From NCBI GenBank assembly GCA_050184585.1, contig JBFXAF010000003.1, positions 124,001 through 188,000 of the forward strand: DNA of 64,000 bases, in the 5' to 3' direction. The notes beneath the pieces are model-generated. The model was not told where the DNA came from. It saw only the letters and a list, made by a program, of their open reading frames with translations, and searched no databases. The DNA is from JBFXAF01 sp050184585. GTDB lineage: Bacteria; Pseudomonadota; Alphaproteobacteria; Rhizobiales; Rhizobiaceae. Shown here piece by piece: positions 7,917-17,033 of the stretch. How positions within the stretch are numbered: the stretch's first letter is position 1; every line of letters begins with the position of its first letter. Made by a program: the position numbers and the translations under genes.

Positions 7917-9494
7917 TCATCCCCTCCCCGCCATCACCGCCCGCGCCGCGTTCAGCCCGGGCGCGCCGGAAACGCCGCCGCCCGGATGCGAGCCGGCGCC
8001 GGCCAGCCACAGCCCATCGATCGGCGTGTCGTAGCCCGACCAGCCGGTGACCGGCCGCGACATCAGCATCTGGTCGGCCTGCAACTCGCCATGGTGCCAG
8101 TGGCCGCCCTGCATTTTCCAACGCGCCTCGATGTCGGCGGGCGTGAGGAGTTCAGCATGGCGGATCGTCTTGGCGACGCCCGGCATGTACTTCTCCAGCT
8201 GCGCAATCACGGCCTGAAACAGCCCCGGTTTGCCCTTCGCCCACCCGCCCTTCAGCTCATGAGGAGCGTATTGGATCGTCGCCGAAAGCACGCACGCGCC
8301 GGCAGGCGCGAGCGAGGCATCGGTGAGGCTCGGCAGCGTCACTTCCATCACCGGCTCGGGGGAGAACCCGCCATATTTCGCCGGATTGAAAGCCCGCTCG
8401 ACATGGTCGTCCGACGGCGCGATCACCAGCCGGCCGCGCTTCGCCGCGTCGTCCAGCCCCGCGATGTCCGGCACACGCTCCAGGGCCAGATGCAGCTTGG
8501 CGACGTCGCCCTTGATCCGGATGTTCTTCACCTTGCGCATGAAGCCGGTGTCGAGCGCGCGCGCGCCGACGAGATCGATGAAGGTGGTGCGCGGATTGAT
8601 CGCGGAGACGACCACCCGCGCGCGAAGCGTTTCGCCGCCCGCGAGCGTCACGCCCGTGGCGCGGCCCTTCTCGATGAGGATCCGCTCGACCGCCGCGCCG
8701 GCCCTGACCGTCACGCCGGCGGTTTTCGCCGCGGCGGCGATCGCGGCGACGACCGCGCCCATGCCGCCCTTCGGCACGATCTGCGCGCCGGGAACGCCGC
8801 CTGCCTCCCCCGCGAGACGCCAGTAGAGGCCGAGCAGCGAAGTCGGCGAGCGCGGTCCGAGGTGACTGCCGAGCACGGCGTCGAAGGCGAGCATCCCGCG
8901 CAGGCGCTGGTCGGTCAGGTGCTCGTCCAGCACGTCCGTGACGTTCATGAGGACCATCCGCAGGAAGTCGCGCATGTCCTCCTTGCCCATGCGGCGGAGC
9001 GACAGCGCGGCCATGCCCAGCGCACCCATCTCGCCGAGCGACATCGAGCCCGGCGAAGGCGGCTTCCTCGCCAGGAACGGCTTGAGGATCGCCGCCTGCC
9101 TGAACAGCGTCGCGCGCAGCCCGCGCCAGGCATCCGCCTCTGCTGCGCTGGCGCCTTCCAGCCGCTCGCCATAGGCGCCGTGGAGCACGAGCGGCTCGCC
9201 CTGTTCCACCAGCGCCACCGACGGCGCGCCGCCGCGATCCACCGTCTCCAGCCCGTGCCGCCCGAGGTCGAGCGCCTTGACCACATCGGGATGCAGGCGG
9301 TTCAGCACATGCGCCAGCGAAACCCTAAAACCGGGGGCGAACTCATGCGTGCCGGCGGCGCCGCCGACCGTATCGCTGGCTTCCAGCACGAGCACCTTGC
9401 GCCCGGCCTTGCCGAGCGCCGCCGCCGCGACCAGCCCGTTATGGCCGCCGCCGATCACGATCACATCCCATTTGGCGACGTCAGAGGATGTCAT
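7917..9494 (-). CDS. FAD/NAD(P)-dependent oxidoreductase, CrtI/PYROXD2-like, copy 1
   Basis: A 525-residue flavoprotein. The N-terminal dinucleotide-binding motif is VIVIGGGHNGLVAAAALGKAG, ending in the acidic LVLEAS; GGAAGTHEF follows. A second FAD contact, PGGGVSGAPGLNAAR, sits at the C-terminus. The family (COG1233, phytoene desaturase-related) includes carotenoid desaturases and the poorly known PYROXD2 group; no carotenoid genes are near, so an amine or other small-molecule oxidase/dehydrogenase is likelier. Its first codons overlap the end of the paralogue upstream (9481-9494), so the two are coupled. Confidence 0.85.
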   Translation of the reverse strand: MTSSDVAKWDVIVIGGGHNGLVAAAALGKAGRKVLVLEASDTVGGAAGTHEFAPGFRVSLAHVLNRLHPDVVKALDLGRHGLETVDRGGAPSVALVEQGEPLVLHGAYGERLEGASAAEADAWRGLRATLFRQAAILKPFLARKPPSPGSMSLGEMGALGMAALSLRRMGKEDMRDFLRMVLMNVTDVLDEHLTDQRLRGMLAFDAVLGSHLGPRSPTSLLGLYWRLAGEAGGVPGAQIVPKGGMGAVVAAIAAAAKTAGVTVRAGAAVERILIEKGRATGVTLAGGETLRARVVVSAINPRTTFIDLVGARALDTGFMRKVKNIRIKGDVAKLHLALERVPDIAGLDDAAKRGRLVIAPSDDHVERAFNPAKYGGFSPEPVMEVTLPSLTDASLAPAGACVLSATIQYAPHELKGGWAKGKPGLFQAVIAQLEKYMPGVAKTIRHAELLTPADIEARWKMQGGHWHHGELQADQMLMSRPVTGWSGYDTPIDGLWLAGAGSHPGGGVSGAPGLNAARAVMAGRG

Positions 9495-11100
9495 GGGCCG
9501 GGCTCATATGCTGTCTGCCGCGGGCGAGGTCGCGCAGCATCTCCATTGCTGCGTTGCGGCCGGGCGCACCCATGACGCCGCCGCCGGGATGGGTGGACGA
9601 GCCGCACATGTAGAGCCCGCCGATCGGCGATCGGTATTGCGCGTAACCCGGCACGGGGCGGTTGAAGAGCAGCTGGTCGAAGGTCAGCTCGCCCTGGAAG
9701 ATGTTGCCTTCCGTCAGGCCGGTTTCGGCCTCGATCTCGCGCGGCGTGCGCACTTCCATGTGAACGATGCGGTCGCGGAAGCCGGGCGAATAGTCGGCGA
9801 TCTGCGAAATCACGCTCTCGGCGAATCCGTCGCGATCGGCGTCGGTCCATTCGCGCCCGGCGACCTTCGGCGGCGCGTATTGCACGAAGCAGCTCATGAA
9901 ATGCTTGCCTGGCGCGGCCATCGTCGGATCGAGCATGGTCGGGATCACCATGTCGAGGAAGGGATCGGCCGACCAACGCCCGGCCTTCCAGTCGTCATAG
10001 GCCCGCTCCATGCGCTCGACCGAATCCGTGAAGTGCATGTCGCCGCGATAGACCGGCGAATCGTCCGGCAGTGCAGGGAAGACCGGCGCGGAATCGAGTG
10101 CGATGTTCACCTTGCCGGACGAGCCCCGGATCTTGAAGTTCCGGACTCGCCTGAGGAACGTGTCGGGCAGTTCCTTCTCCTCGACCAGCTTGAGGAAGGT
10201 GCGTTTCACGTCGGCGTTGGAGACCACCATCTTGCCGTGGATCTCCTCGCCGCCGACAAGCACGACGCCCTCGGCCTTGCCGCCGCGCACGAGCACCTGG
10301 CTGACGCCGGCGCCGGTGCGGATCGTCCCGCCGGAAGCACGGAAGGAATCGGCCAGCGCCTTCGTCACCGCGCCCATGCCGCCCCGCGCATAGCCCCAGG
10401 CGCCGACCGAACCGTCGACCTCGCCCATGTAGTGGTGGAGAAGAACGTAGGCGGTGCCGGGCGACATCGGTCCGAGGGCCGTCCCGATGATGCCGGACAG
10501 TGCGAAGTTCGCCTTGATGACGTCAGTCTCGAAATACTCGTCGAGGAAATCGGAGATCGACATGGTCCAGAAGCGGAGCGTCAGCCCGAGTTCCTCGGGC
10601 GTCAGATTGCCGAGCTTCCTGCCGAGATAGAGGAGCTCGCCGAGGTCGCGGGGCCTAAAGCTGGTCGGGTCCGGCGCGGTGCGCATCAGCAGCGGCTGAA
10701 TGAAGCGGCACTGCCGCGTCACGTCGCGCGCATAGCGGTCATAGGCCTCGGCGTCGCGCTTCGAGAAGCGGGCGAACTCGCGCCGGTGCGCGTCGTGGTC
10801 GCGGTAGTTGGCGAGGTAGTCGCCGTCGCGCGTGAATACCGCGCCGCCTTCGTAGGAGATCACCTGCAGCCCGAAGCGCGGCAGTTCGAGATCGCGCATG
10901 ATCTCGGGGCGGAACAGCGAGCAGACATAGGAGCAGTTGGAATAGAGGAAGCCCGGCGTCAGCTCGCGGCTCGTCGCCGCGCCGCCGATCCAGTCGTTCT
11001 TCTCGACCACCAGCACGTCCAGCCCGGCGCGCTGGAGATAGCAGGCGTTGACCAGCCCGTTATGTCCGGCGCCGATGACGATCGCGTCGTAGCTCTTCAT
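9481..11100 (-). CDS. FAD/NAD(P)-dependent oxidoreductase, CrtI/PYROXD2-like, copy 2
   Basis: A 539-residue paralogue of the next gene, with AIVIGAGHNGLVNACYLQRAG at residues 6-24, VVEKNDWIGG, and the C-terminal GGLYMCGSSTHPGGGVMGAPG motif. The start at 11100 (MKSYDAIVIG) places the binding motif at its usual distance; an upstream extension to 11289 is open but would run through operator 2. It is first in the operon 11100 to 6191. The retention of two divergent copies side by side suggests a heterodimer or two successive oxidations of one substrate. The substrate is not deducible. Confidence 0.87.
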   Translation of the reverse strand: MKSYDAIVIGAGHNGLVNACYLQRAGLDVLVVEKNDWIGGAATSRELTPGFLYSNCSYVCSLFRPEIMRDLELPRFGLQVISYEGGAVFTRDGDYLANYRDHDAHRREFARFSKRDAEAYDRYARDVTRQCRFIQPLLMRTAPDPTSFRPRDLGELLYLGRKLGNLTPEELGLTLRFWTMSISDFLDEYFETDVIKANFALSGIIGTALGPMSPGTAYVLLHHYMGEVDGSVGAWGYARGGMGAVTKALADSFRASGGTIRTGAGVSQVLVRGGKAEGVVLVGGEEIHGKMVVSNADVKRTFLKLVEEKELPDTFLRRVRNFKIRGSSGKVNIALDSAPVFPALPDDSPVYRGDMHFTDSVERMERAYDDWKAGRWSADPFLDMVIPTMLDPTMAAPGKHFMSCFVQYAPPKVAGREWTDADRDGFAESVISQIADYSPGFRDRIVHMEVRTPREIEAETGLTEGNIFQGELTFDQLLFNRPVPGYAQYRSPIGGLYMCGSSTHPGGGVMGAPGRNAAMEMLRDLARGRQHMSPAHDIL

Positions 11101-11164
11101 GGCTTTTCCGCGGCTCCCCGTACGCCCGCTTCTGCCATGGAGGCCCCCGCGCTGTCCAGCCATA

Positions 11165-11180
11165 TTGAATGAATGTTCAA
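11165..11180. promoter_or_regulatory. Candidate BetI-like operator 2, divergent promoter region
   Basis: TTGAATGAATGTTCAA matches operator 1 in 12 of 16 positions and keeps the TTGAA...TTCAA ends. It lies between the divergent flavoprotein operon (start 11100) and the methyltransferase-regulator unit (start 11231), so one repressor dimer could control both. A possible -10 box for the plus strand, TATGAT, is at 11202-11207. Confidence 0.65.
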
Positions 11181-11230
11181 CAAACGCAGTTGCAAATTCC
11201 CTATGATGCGCTAGGCTTTGACAGGTAGTG

Positions 11231-12034
11231 ATGGGATTGCCGGTCGACGTGAGCGCAGGCGCGGAACCCGAATATGACGATACCGCCATTCGCTTCCTCG
11301 AAGCGCTGTGGGGGGAAGGTTATCTGTCCCCTGGCGGTCCCGACGAAGTGGACCGCGTGCTGGCTGGTCTCGACCTGACCGCAAAGTCCGTCCTCGACAT
11401 CGGTTGCGGTTCGGGCGGCATCACGCTCCACATCGTTTCGGCGCATGGCGCCGGCCACGTCACCGGCTTCGACGTGGAGGAACCGGTCATCGAGGCGGCG
11501 CGCCGGCGGGCGGCCTCGCGGGGGCTCTCCGACCGGGCAGGCTTCGTGCAGGCGCCGCCGGGCAAGCTCCCCTTCGCCGATTCGTTCTTCGACGTGGTCT
11601 TCTCCAAGGACGCGCTCTTGCATGTCCCCGACAAGGACGCGCTGTTCGCCGACATCTTCCGACTGCTCAAGCCCGGCGGCGTCTTCGCCGCCAGCGACTG
11701 GCTGATCGGCCATGACGGCGAGCCGTCCGCCGACATGAAGGCCTATGTCGAGGCGGAAGGGCTGTCCTTCTCGATGGCGTCGCCCGACCGCTACCGGCTG
11801 GCGATGGAACGCGCCGGCTTCCGCGACATTCGGATCACCGACCGCAATCCATGGTATCGCGAGGTCGCCCGCGGGGAACTGGAGAAGCTCAAGGGACCGC
11901 TTTACGCACGCGCTTCCGCCGCCGTCGGAAAAGATTATGTCGACAAGAACATCCGTACCTGGGAAGCCATGCAGAAGGTGCTTGACTCGGGCGAGCACCG
12001 GCCCACTCATCTTCGCGCATCGAAGCCGGGATAG
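11231..12034 (+). CDS. SAM-dependent methyltransferase, phosphoethanolamine N-methyltransferase-like
   Basis: A 267-residue class I methyltransferase. Motif I is VLDIGCGSGGITLHI (residues about 54-68) and the acidic end of the next strand is GFDVEEP. The stretch SKDALLHVPDKDALFADIF and the following LKPGG...ASDW closely echo phosphoethanolamine N-methyltransferases, including the C-terminal Y-x-x-AMERAGF...DRN region. That enzyme makes phosphocholine from phosphoethanolamine. An alternative is a glycine/dimethylglycine methyltransferase. GTG at 11228 is possible, but ATG at 11231 has AGG five bases upstream. It is in one unit with the BetI-like regulator, which supports a choline/betaine-type context. 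Confidence 0.8.
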   Translation: MGLPVDVSAGAEPEYDDTAIRFLEALWGEGYLSPGGPDEVDRVLAGLDLTAKSVLDIGCGSGGITLHIVSAHGAGHVTGFDVEEPVIEAARRRAASRGLSDRAGFVQAPPGKLPFADSFFDVVFSKDALLHVPDKDALFADIFRLLKPGGVFAASDWLIGHDGEPSADMKAYVEAEGLSFSMASPDRYRLAMERAGFRDIRITDRNPWYREVARGELEKLKGPLYARASAAVGKDYVDKNIRTWEAMQKVLDSGEHRPTHLRASKPG

Positions 12035-12040
12035 CCGGCG

Positions 12041-12754
12041 ATGTGGAGACAATCCTTCCCCATGAAGACCGCGACGTCGAGGGCCCCCGTCACGGGGGAG
12101 CCGCCGGCCGAATCCGAACGGAAGGGACGCAAGGCGTCCAAGGAGACCCGCCGACAGCAGCTCATCGAGGCGACGATCGATTCGCTGGCGAAGCGCGGCT
12201 ACTCGGAGACGACGATGGCCGACGTGGCCGACGGGGCGGGCCTGTCGCGCGGCATCGTCAACTTCCATTTCGAGAGCAAGGAAAAGCTGCTCGTCGCCAC
12301 CCTTCAATACATGGCCGACGAGTACTCGCTGCACTGGCGCGCCGCCCTGGAAAAGGCCGGCCCCGAACCCGCGCGCCAGTTGAGGACACTGGTGGCGGCC
12401 GATTTCGACCGGGCCGTCTGCAACCGGCGCAAGCTCGCCGCATGGTGCGCCTTCTGGGGCGAGGCAAAGTCACGGCCGACATATCAGCAGCTTTGCGGCG
12501 CACGCGATGAAGCCTACCAACGGGTGTTCGTCGGCCTCTGCCGGGCGCTCAGGGCGGAAGCCGGCTACGACTACGATCCGCAGGCGACGGCGCTCGCGCT
12601 GTCGGCCATGCTCGAGGGCCTGTGGCTGAGGCTGATGATGGGAACCGAGGAGGTGACGCGGGAGACAGCGATGCAGGCGGCGATGGATTTCCTCGCGTCC
12701 GCCTTCCCGAGACACTATGCGCGAACGGGGGCTTCGGTTCCCGAACCCGCCTGA
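12041..12754 (+). CDS. TetR-family regulator, BetI-like
   Basis: A 237-residue TetR repressor. The helix-turn-helix is RRQQLIEATIDSLAKRGYSETTMADVADGAGLSRGIVNFHFESKEKLL, close to BetI, the choline-responsive repressor, and the C-terminal half has the BetI-type LEGLWLRLMMG helix. A basic, Lys/Arg/Ser-rich leader of about 35 residues precedes it; ATG at 12062 is an alternative start and neither has a strong ribosome site. It follows the methyltransferase by six bases and precedes the ABC binding-protein gene by 41. It most likely represses the cluster through the three TTGAA-type palindromes; the ligand is probably a quaternary amine, by inference. Confidence 0.85.
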   Translation: MWRQSFPMKTATSRAPVTGEPPAESERKGRKASKETRRQQLIEATIDSLAKRGYSETTMADVADGAGLSRGIVNFHFESKEKLLVATLQYMADEYSLHWRAALEKAGPEPARQLRTLVAADFDRAVCNRRKLAAWCAFWGEAKSRPTYQQLCGARDEAYQRVFVGLCRALRAEAGYDYDPQATALALSAMLEGLWLRLMMGTEEVTRETAMQAAMDFLASAFPRHYARTGASVPEPA

Positions 12755-12795
12755 GGCAATGAACGACAAGAGCAAACCGCAAAGAGGATGGAACG

Positions 12796-13869
12796 ATGAC
12801 AAGCATGAAGACGAGACTGGCATGTTCGGTCGCGCTGGCTGTTGCGCTGTCGACGAATGCGCTGGCGCAGGACGCCGGGCTGAGCATCTTCGAATGGTCC
12901 GGCTACGAGGACCCGGCCTTCCACCCGAAATACGTCGAGAAGTACGGCGACTCGCCGACCTTCTCCTTCTTCGGCGACGAGGACGAGGCGTTCGAGAAGA
13001 TGCGCGCCGGCTTCAAGACGGACCTCGCGCACCCCTGCTCGCAGAGCGTGGTGAAGTGGCGCGAGGCGGGGCTGATCCAGCCGCTCGACACGTCGCGGAT
13101 CGAGGGCTGGAACGACATCCTTCCCGGCATCATGGCGATGAAGGACCTGGCCACGACGCCGGACGGCACGGCGTGGTTCATGCCCTGGGACTGGGGCAAC
13201 ACGGCGCTGACTTTCAACACGGAGAAGATCCCGGAGGCGGACGTGGCCTCGCTCAAGGCCTTCGCGGATCCGAAGTTCAAGGATCGCGTTTCGATCGGCG
13301 ACAATGTCGACGACGCCTATGCGCTCGCCTCGCTGGCGATCGGCATCAAGGACTGGACGACGATGACCGACGCGCAGTTCCAGGAGGCGTCGGCCTTCCT
13401 GCGCGAGGTGCACAAGAACGTCCGCATCTACTGGGCGGACAACACCGAGATCGTGCAGGCGATGGGCGGCGGCGAGGTCGATTTCGCCTGGGCCTGGAAC
13501 GACGCTGGCACGCAGCTCGCCAATGAGGGCATGCCGTTCAAGATCAAGCGCGACACCAGCGAGGGCATCTCGACCTGGGTCTGCGGCTATGTTCGCCTCA
13601 AGGACGCGCCCGGCGACGAGCAGAAGGCCTACGATTTCCTCAGCACGGTCAACACCGATCCGGAAGTCGCCAAGTATCTCGTCAACGACTGGGGCTATGG
13701 ACATGCCAACGCCAAGGCGCTGGCCGCCGTCGATCCGGAAGCGCTCCAGGCAAAGGGCTATGCCGATGTCGCCGGATTCGTCGACAAGACGCTCTTCCAG
13801 TCGCCTCTGCCAGCCGAGCTGAAGCTCAGGATGATCGCCGAGTTCGAGAAGATCAAGGCTGGCTATTGA
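12796..13869 (+). CDS. ABC transporter substrate-binding protein, PotD/PotF type
   Basis: A 357-residue periplasmic solute-binding protein with a signal peptide ending ALAQ (residues about 1-25) and the type I fold typical of spermidine/putrescine importers: LSIFEWSGYEDPAFHPKY, then TPDGTAWFMPWDWGNTALTFN around residue 120. Aromatic residues such as WSGY, PWDW and WAWN could form a cation-binding box for a quaternary or polyamine substrate. GAGG seven bases upstream supports the ATG. Its stop overlaps the TTG start of the amine oxidase, so the two are coupled. The permeases and ATPase are encoded oppositely at 15128-17947. Confidence 0.88.
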   Translation: MTSMKTRLACSVALAVALSTNALAQDAGLSIFEWSGYEDPAFHPKYVEKYGDSPTFSFFGDEDEAFEKMRAGFKTDLAHPCSQSVVKWREAGLIQPLDTSRIEGWNDILPGIMAMKDLATTPDGTAWFMPWDWGNTALTFNTEKIPEADVASLKAFADPKFKDRVSIGDNVDDAYALASLAIGIKDWTTMTDAQFQEASAFLREVHKNVRIYWADNTEIVQAMGGGEVDFAWAWNDAGTQLANEGMPFKIKRDTSEGISTWVCGYVRLKDAPGDEQKAYDFLSTVNTDPEVAKYLVNDWGYGHANAKALAAVDPEALQAKGYADVAGFVDKTLFQSPLPAELKLRMIAEFEKIKAGY

Positions 13870-15164
13870 CCGCAGCCGGAACGGCCGATGTGATCGTTGC
13901 AGGGGCCGGCTTCGCCGGCCTCTCCGCTGCGGAAGCCCTCGAGCGAGCGGGGCTTTCGGTGCTGGTGCTGGAGGCCCGCGACCGGGTCGGCGGCCGCGTC
14001 GCCTCTGCCGTCGACGGTTCCGGATTCCGCTTCGACACGGGCGGCCAGTTCTTCTGCGACGACATGCGCGAGGTGTCGGCGCTCGCCCGCCGTTTCGGCA
14101 AGACGTGGGTGGAGACGCCGGTCGAAGGCGACTTCGTCGCGCTGCCTGTGATGAGCGAGGCGCAGGCTCAAGCCATCTATTCCGGTTCGTCGGGTATCCG
14201 CGCACGGGAAAGGGCGCTCGATCCCGCCGATCCCGCGGTCGCCGGCCTGACCGTCGCCGCCTGGCTCGCGCGCCAACCGGAGCCCGACGATCACAAATCC
14301 GCCTACCGCTCGATGATCGAGGGCCTCTGGTGCCAGGCGCTGGAGCGCATCCCGCTCTGGCATCTCGCCGACAACGACCGCCGCGTCACCAACCGGCAGT
14401 CGGAACTCCAGTGGTTCCTGCGCGAGACGATGCATTCGCTGGCGGAGGATCTGGCGGCGTCACTCGGTGGACGGGTGCGGCTGGGCGTTGCGGTTCGCCG
14501 CATTGCTCGCGATGGTGAGCATGTTCGGGTCGAAGCCGACGGCTTCTCCGCGGTCGCGGGTCAGGTCGTGATCGCCGTGCCGCCATCGACCGCCGCGCGC
14601 ATCGCCTGCGAGCCGCGGCTGCCGGCCGCGCTCGCTTCATCGCTGAAGGCATGGGAGGGCGGTGCGGTCATCAAGCTGCGGCTGCGCTACGAGCGACCAT
14701 TCTGGCGGGATGGCGGCCTGTCCGGCATGGCGATGTGGCGCGACGTCCACGGGCTGTTCTGCTGCGATACGAGCCCCAACGACGCGCATGCGGCCCTCGT
14801 CGTCTTCGTCGGCGGCCCGCTGGCGGAGCGCTGGCGCGCACTCGGCGAGCACGGGCTGCGGCGCGAGATCGTTTCGCGCGTCGCCGAGGCTCTCGGACCG
14901 GAGGCGGCGCGGCCGACGGAAATCTCCGTCGCCTCCTGGCTCGGCGGCGACTTCGACGGCGGCGGCTACAGCGATCTCGTTCTCGACATCGGCGCACGCG
15001 ACGCGGAGGCACTGCTGATCGCCGGTGCGCCGCCGATCCATTTCGCCTGCTCGGAAATCGCGGAGACCTTCCCCGGCTATGTCGAGGGCGCCATCGCCGC
15101 CGGCCGCGCCGCGGCGATGCGGGTGCTTCAATCAGCCAGCGCGACCAGCGCGTCCGGATCGTAG
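13866..15164 (+). CDS. FAD-dependent amine oxidase
   Basis: A 432-residue flavin amine-oxidase family protein. VIVAGAGFAGLSAAEALERAG and VLEARDRVGGRV near the N-terminus bind FAD; the C-terminus has IHFACSEIAETFPGYVEGAI, the family's second flavin contact. The TTG start at 13866 overlaps the upstream TGA. It probably oxidises an imported primary or secondary amine, giving an aldehyde and hydrogen peroxide or reduced acceptor. Its last 37 bases overlap the end of the convergent ATPase gene. Confidence 0.86.
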   Translation: MTAAGTADVIVAGAGFAGLSAAEALERAGLSVLVLEARDRVGGRVASAVDGSGFRFDTGGQFFCDDMREVSALARRFGKTWVETPVEGDFVALPVMSEAQAQAIYSGSSGIRARERALDPADPAVAGLTVAAWLARQPEPDDHKSAYRSMIEGLWCQALERIPLWHLADNDRRVTNRQSELQWFLRETMHSLAEDLAASLGGRVRLGVAVRRIARDGEHVRVEADGFSAVAGQVVIAVPPSTAARIACEPRLPAALASSLKAWEGGAVIKLRLRYERPFWRDGGLSGMAMWRDVHGLFCCDTSPNDAHAALVVFVGGPLAERWRALGEHGLRREIVSRVAEALGPEAARPTEISVASWLGGDFDGGGYSDLVLDIGARDAEALLIAGAPPIHFACSEIAETFPGYVEGAIAAGRAAAMRVLQSASATSASGS

Positions 15165-16219
15165 CCAAGCCGGATCGCCGCGCCGAGCGGCAGGTCGTCG
15201 GCGCCGAAGTCGTTGGTCTCGGAGACCGAGAGCGGCTTCTCCATGCCGTCGACCGAGACGATGAGGTGGGTGATCTCGCCGAAATAGTGCCGGTCGACCA
15301 CCTTGCCGGCGAGCTGGTGCTTGGCGGTTTCCTGATCCCACAGGACGCGCAGCCGCTCGGGCCTGATGCCGAGGGTCGCCTCGCCGCCTTGGCGGGTCAG
15401 CCCACCGCGCGGCTTCTCGGTCTTGACCCGTCCGAAGCCGCTGGTGTCGAGCGTGATCGCCGAACCGTTCTCCTCGACGATCGTCGCGCGAATGAAATTC
15501 ATCCCTCCCAGGAAGTCCGCCACCTGCCGGTTCACCGGCCGCTGGTAGATCTCCTTCGGCGCGGCGATCTGGGCGATCTTGCCGCCGAACATGACGGCGA
15601 TGCGATCGGACATGCCAAGCGCCTCGTACTGGTCGTGGGTGACCAGCACGAAGGTAATGCCCACCGCCTTCTGGAGACGCCTCAGTTCGACCTGCATCGC
15701 CTCGCGCAGCTTCTTGTCCAGCGCCGACAGCGGCTCGTCGAGCAGCAGCACTTTAGGCCGCATCACCAGCGCCCGCGCAAGCGCCACGCGCTGGCGCTGG
15801 CCGCCGGAGAGTTCCGTCGCCCGCCGCTTGCCCAGGCCGTTCAGCGAGACCTGCGCCAGCGCCTCGTCGACGCGGCGCTTTTCCTCGGCCTCGCCGAGCA
15901 TCAGGCGCTTCAGGCCGTAGGCCACGTTCTGCTCGACATTGAGATGGGGGAAGATCGCGTAGCTCTGGAACACCATGTTGGTCGGCCGCCGGTTGGCCGG
16001 AATGCCCACCATCGGCTGTCCGTCGATGGAGATCGTTCCTTCGGTCGGGGTGTCGAAGCCTGCGATCATCCTGAGCAAAGTGGTCTTGCCGCAGCCCGAG
16101 GGCCCGAGCAGCGAAAAGAACTCGCCTTCGTTGATCGTGAGGTTGGCGTCGTCCAGCGCCCTGAACTCGCCGTAGGACCGGGTGACCCCGGCGATCTCGA
16201 TCATCGGGCGGTCAGGCAT
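15128..16219 (-). CDS. ABC transporter ATP-binding protein, PotA type
   Basis: A 363-residue ATPase: Walker A GPSGCGKTT, Q-loop, signature LSGGQRQRV, Walker B VLLLDEPLSALD, switch VTHD, followed by a C-terminal TOBE-type regulatory domain (GIRPERL...). This is the arrangement of polyamine and glycine-betaine-like importers. The start at 16219 overlaps the upstream permease stop by eight bases; Met at 16204 (MIEIAGVTRSYG) is an alternative. Works with the two permeases and the binding protein at 12796. Confidence 0.92.
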   Translation of the reverse strand: MPDRPMIEIAGVTRSYGEFRALDDANLTINEGEFFSLLGPSGCGKTTLLRMIAGFDTPTEGTISIDGQPMVGIPANRRPTNMVFQSYAIFPHLNVEQNVAYGLKRLMLGEAEEKRRVDEALAQVSLNGLGKRRATELSGGQRQRVALARALVMRPKVLLLDEPLSALDKKLREAMQVELRRLQKAVGITFVLVTHDQYEALGMSDRIAVMFGGKIAQIAAPKEIYQRPVNRQVADFLGGMNFIRATIVEENGSAITLDTSGFGRVKTEKPRGGLTRQGGEATLGIRPERLRVLWDQETAKHQLAGKVVDRHYFGEITHLIVSVDGMEKPLSVSETNDFGADDLPLGAAIRLGYDPDALVALAD

Positions 16220-17033
16220 GGAAGGCTCCGGCCATTTGGGTGCGCCGCTCGGCGCGCCGGCGCAGCACCTCGGCGAGCGTGAGCAGGATGAAGGAGCCGA
16301 CGAGCAGCAGGGTGCCGAGCGCAAGCACCCCGGGCAGCTTCGCCGCGAAGCGGAGCTGGCCCCAGATGTAGACCGGCAGCGTCGGGTCGGTGCCGGTCAG
16401 GAAGAAGGCCATGATGAACTCGTCGAGCGATATGGTGAAGGAGACCAGCAGGGATGAAATGATCGCCGGCGCCATCATGGGCAGCGTCACGCGCCGGAAG
16501 GTGCCCCAACTCGTCTCGCCGAGATCGGCCGACGCTTCCTCCAGGCTGCGGTCGAAGCCCTCGAAGCCGGCCGTCAGCACGATCACGGAATAGGGGATGC
16601 AGACCAGCACGTGCCCGAGCGCCACGGTGACCAGCGACAGAGGCATGCCGAGCGAAAGCAGCACGAGCAGAAGCGACACGGCGACGATGATCTCCGGAAG
16701 GACCAGCGGCGCCATGATGAGACCGTTGACAGCGGTCTTGCCGGGGAAGCGGTAGCGGGTCAGCGCGCGCGCGGCGCAGATGCCGAGCACGGTCGACAGC
16801 ACCGAGGCGGCGATGCCGACATAGAGGCTGTTCAGCGTCGCATCGAGCAGCACCGGCGTCTTCGCCAGGCCGGCGTACCAGTCGAGCGTGAAGCCCTGAA
16901 GCGGAAACTTCGGCGTCGCCGACGTGTTGACCGAGAAGATCGGCAGGAAGATCACGGGCAGATAGAGGAACACCATGTAGAGCCAGGCATAGGCCGTCAG
17001 CCAGCCAGGCAGGACGCGCCGTCGCGCGCTCAT
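16212..17033 (-). CDS. ABC transporter permease, PotC type
   Basis: A 273-residue inner-membrane permease with about six helices. The coupling loop is EEASADLGETSWGTFRRVTLPMMAPAI (EAA motif) near residue 170. The ATG overlaps the stop of the upstream permease as ATGA. It ends in an Arg-rich tail. Partner of the 17030-17947 permease in a heterodimeric polyamine/betaine-type importer. Confidence 0.92.
   Translation of the reverse strand: MSARRRVLPGWLTAYAWLYMVFLYLPVIFLPIFSVNTSATPKFPLQGFTLDWYAGLAKTPVLLDATLNSLYVGIAASVLSTVLGICAARALTRYRFPGKTAVNGLIMAPLVLPEIIVAVSLLLVLLSLGMPLSLVTVALGHVLVCIPYSVIVLTAGFEGFDRSLEEASADLGETSWGTFRRVTLPMMAPAIISSLLVSFTISLDEFIMAFFLTGTDPTLPVYIWGQLRFAAKLPGVLALGTLLLVGSFILLTLAEVLRRRAERRTQMAGAFHA

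Noticed and set aside
15128..15164. Overlap of the amine oxidase and PotA ends as a sign of a frameshift
   Set aside because: Both reading frames end normally with family-typical C-termini; convergent overlaps of this size are common.
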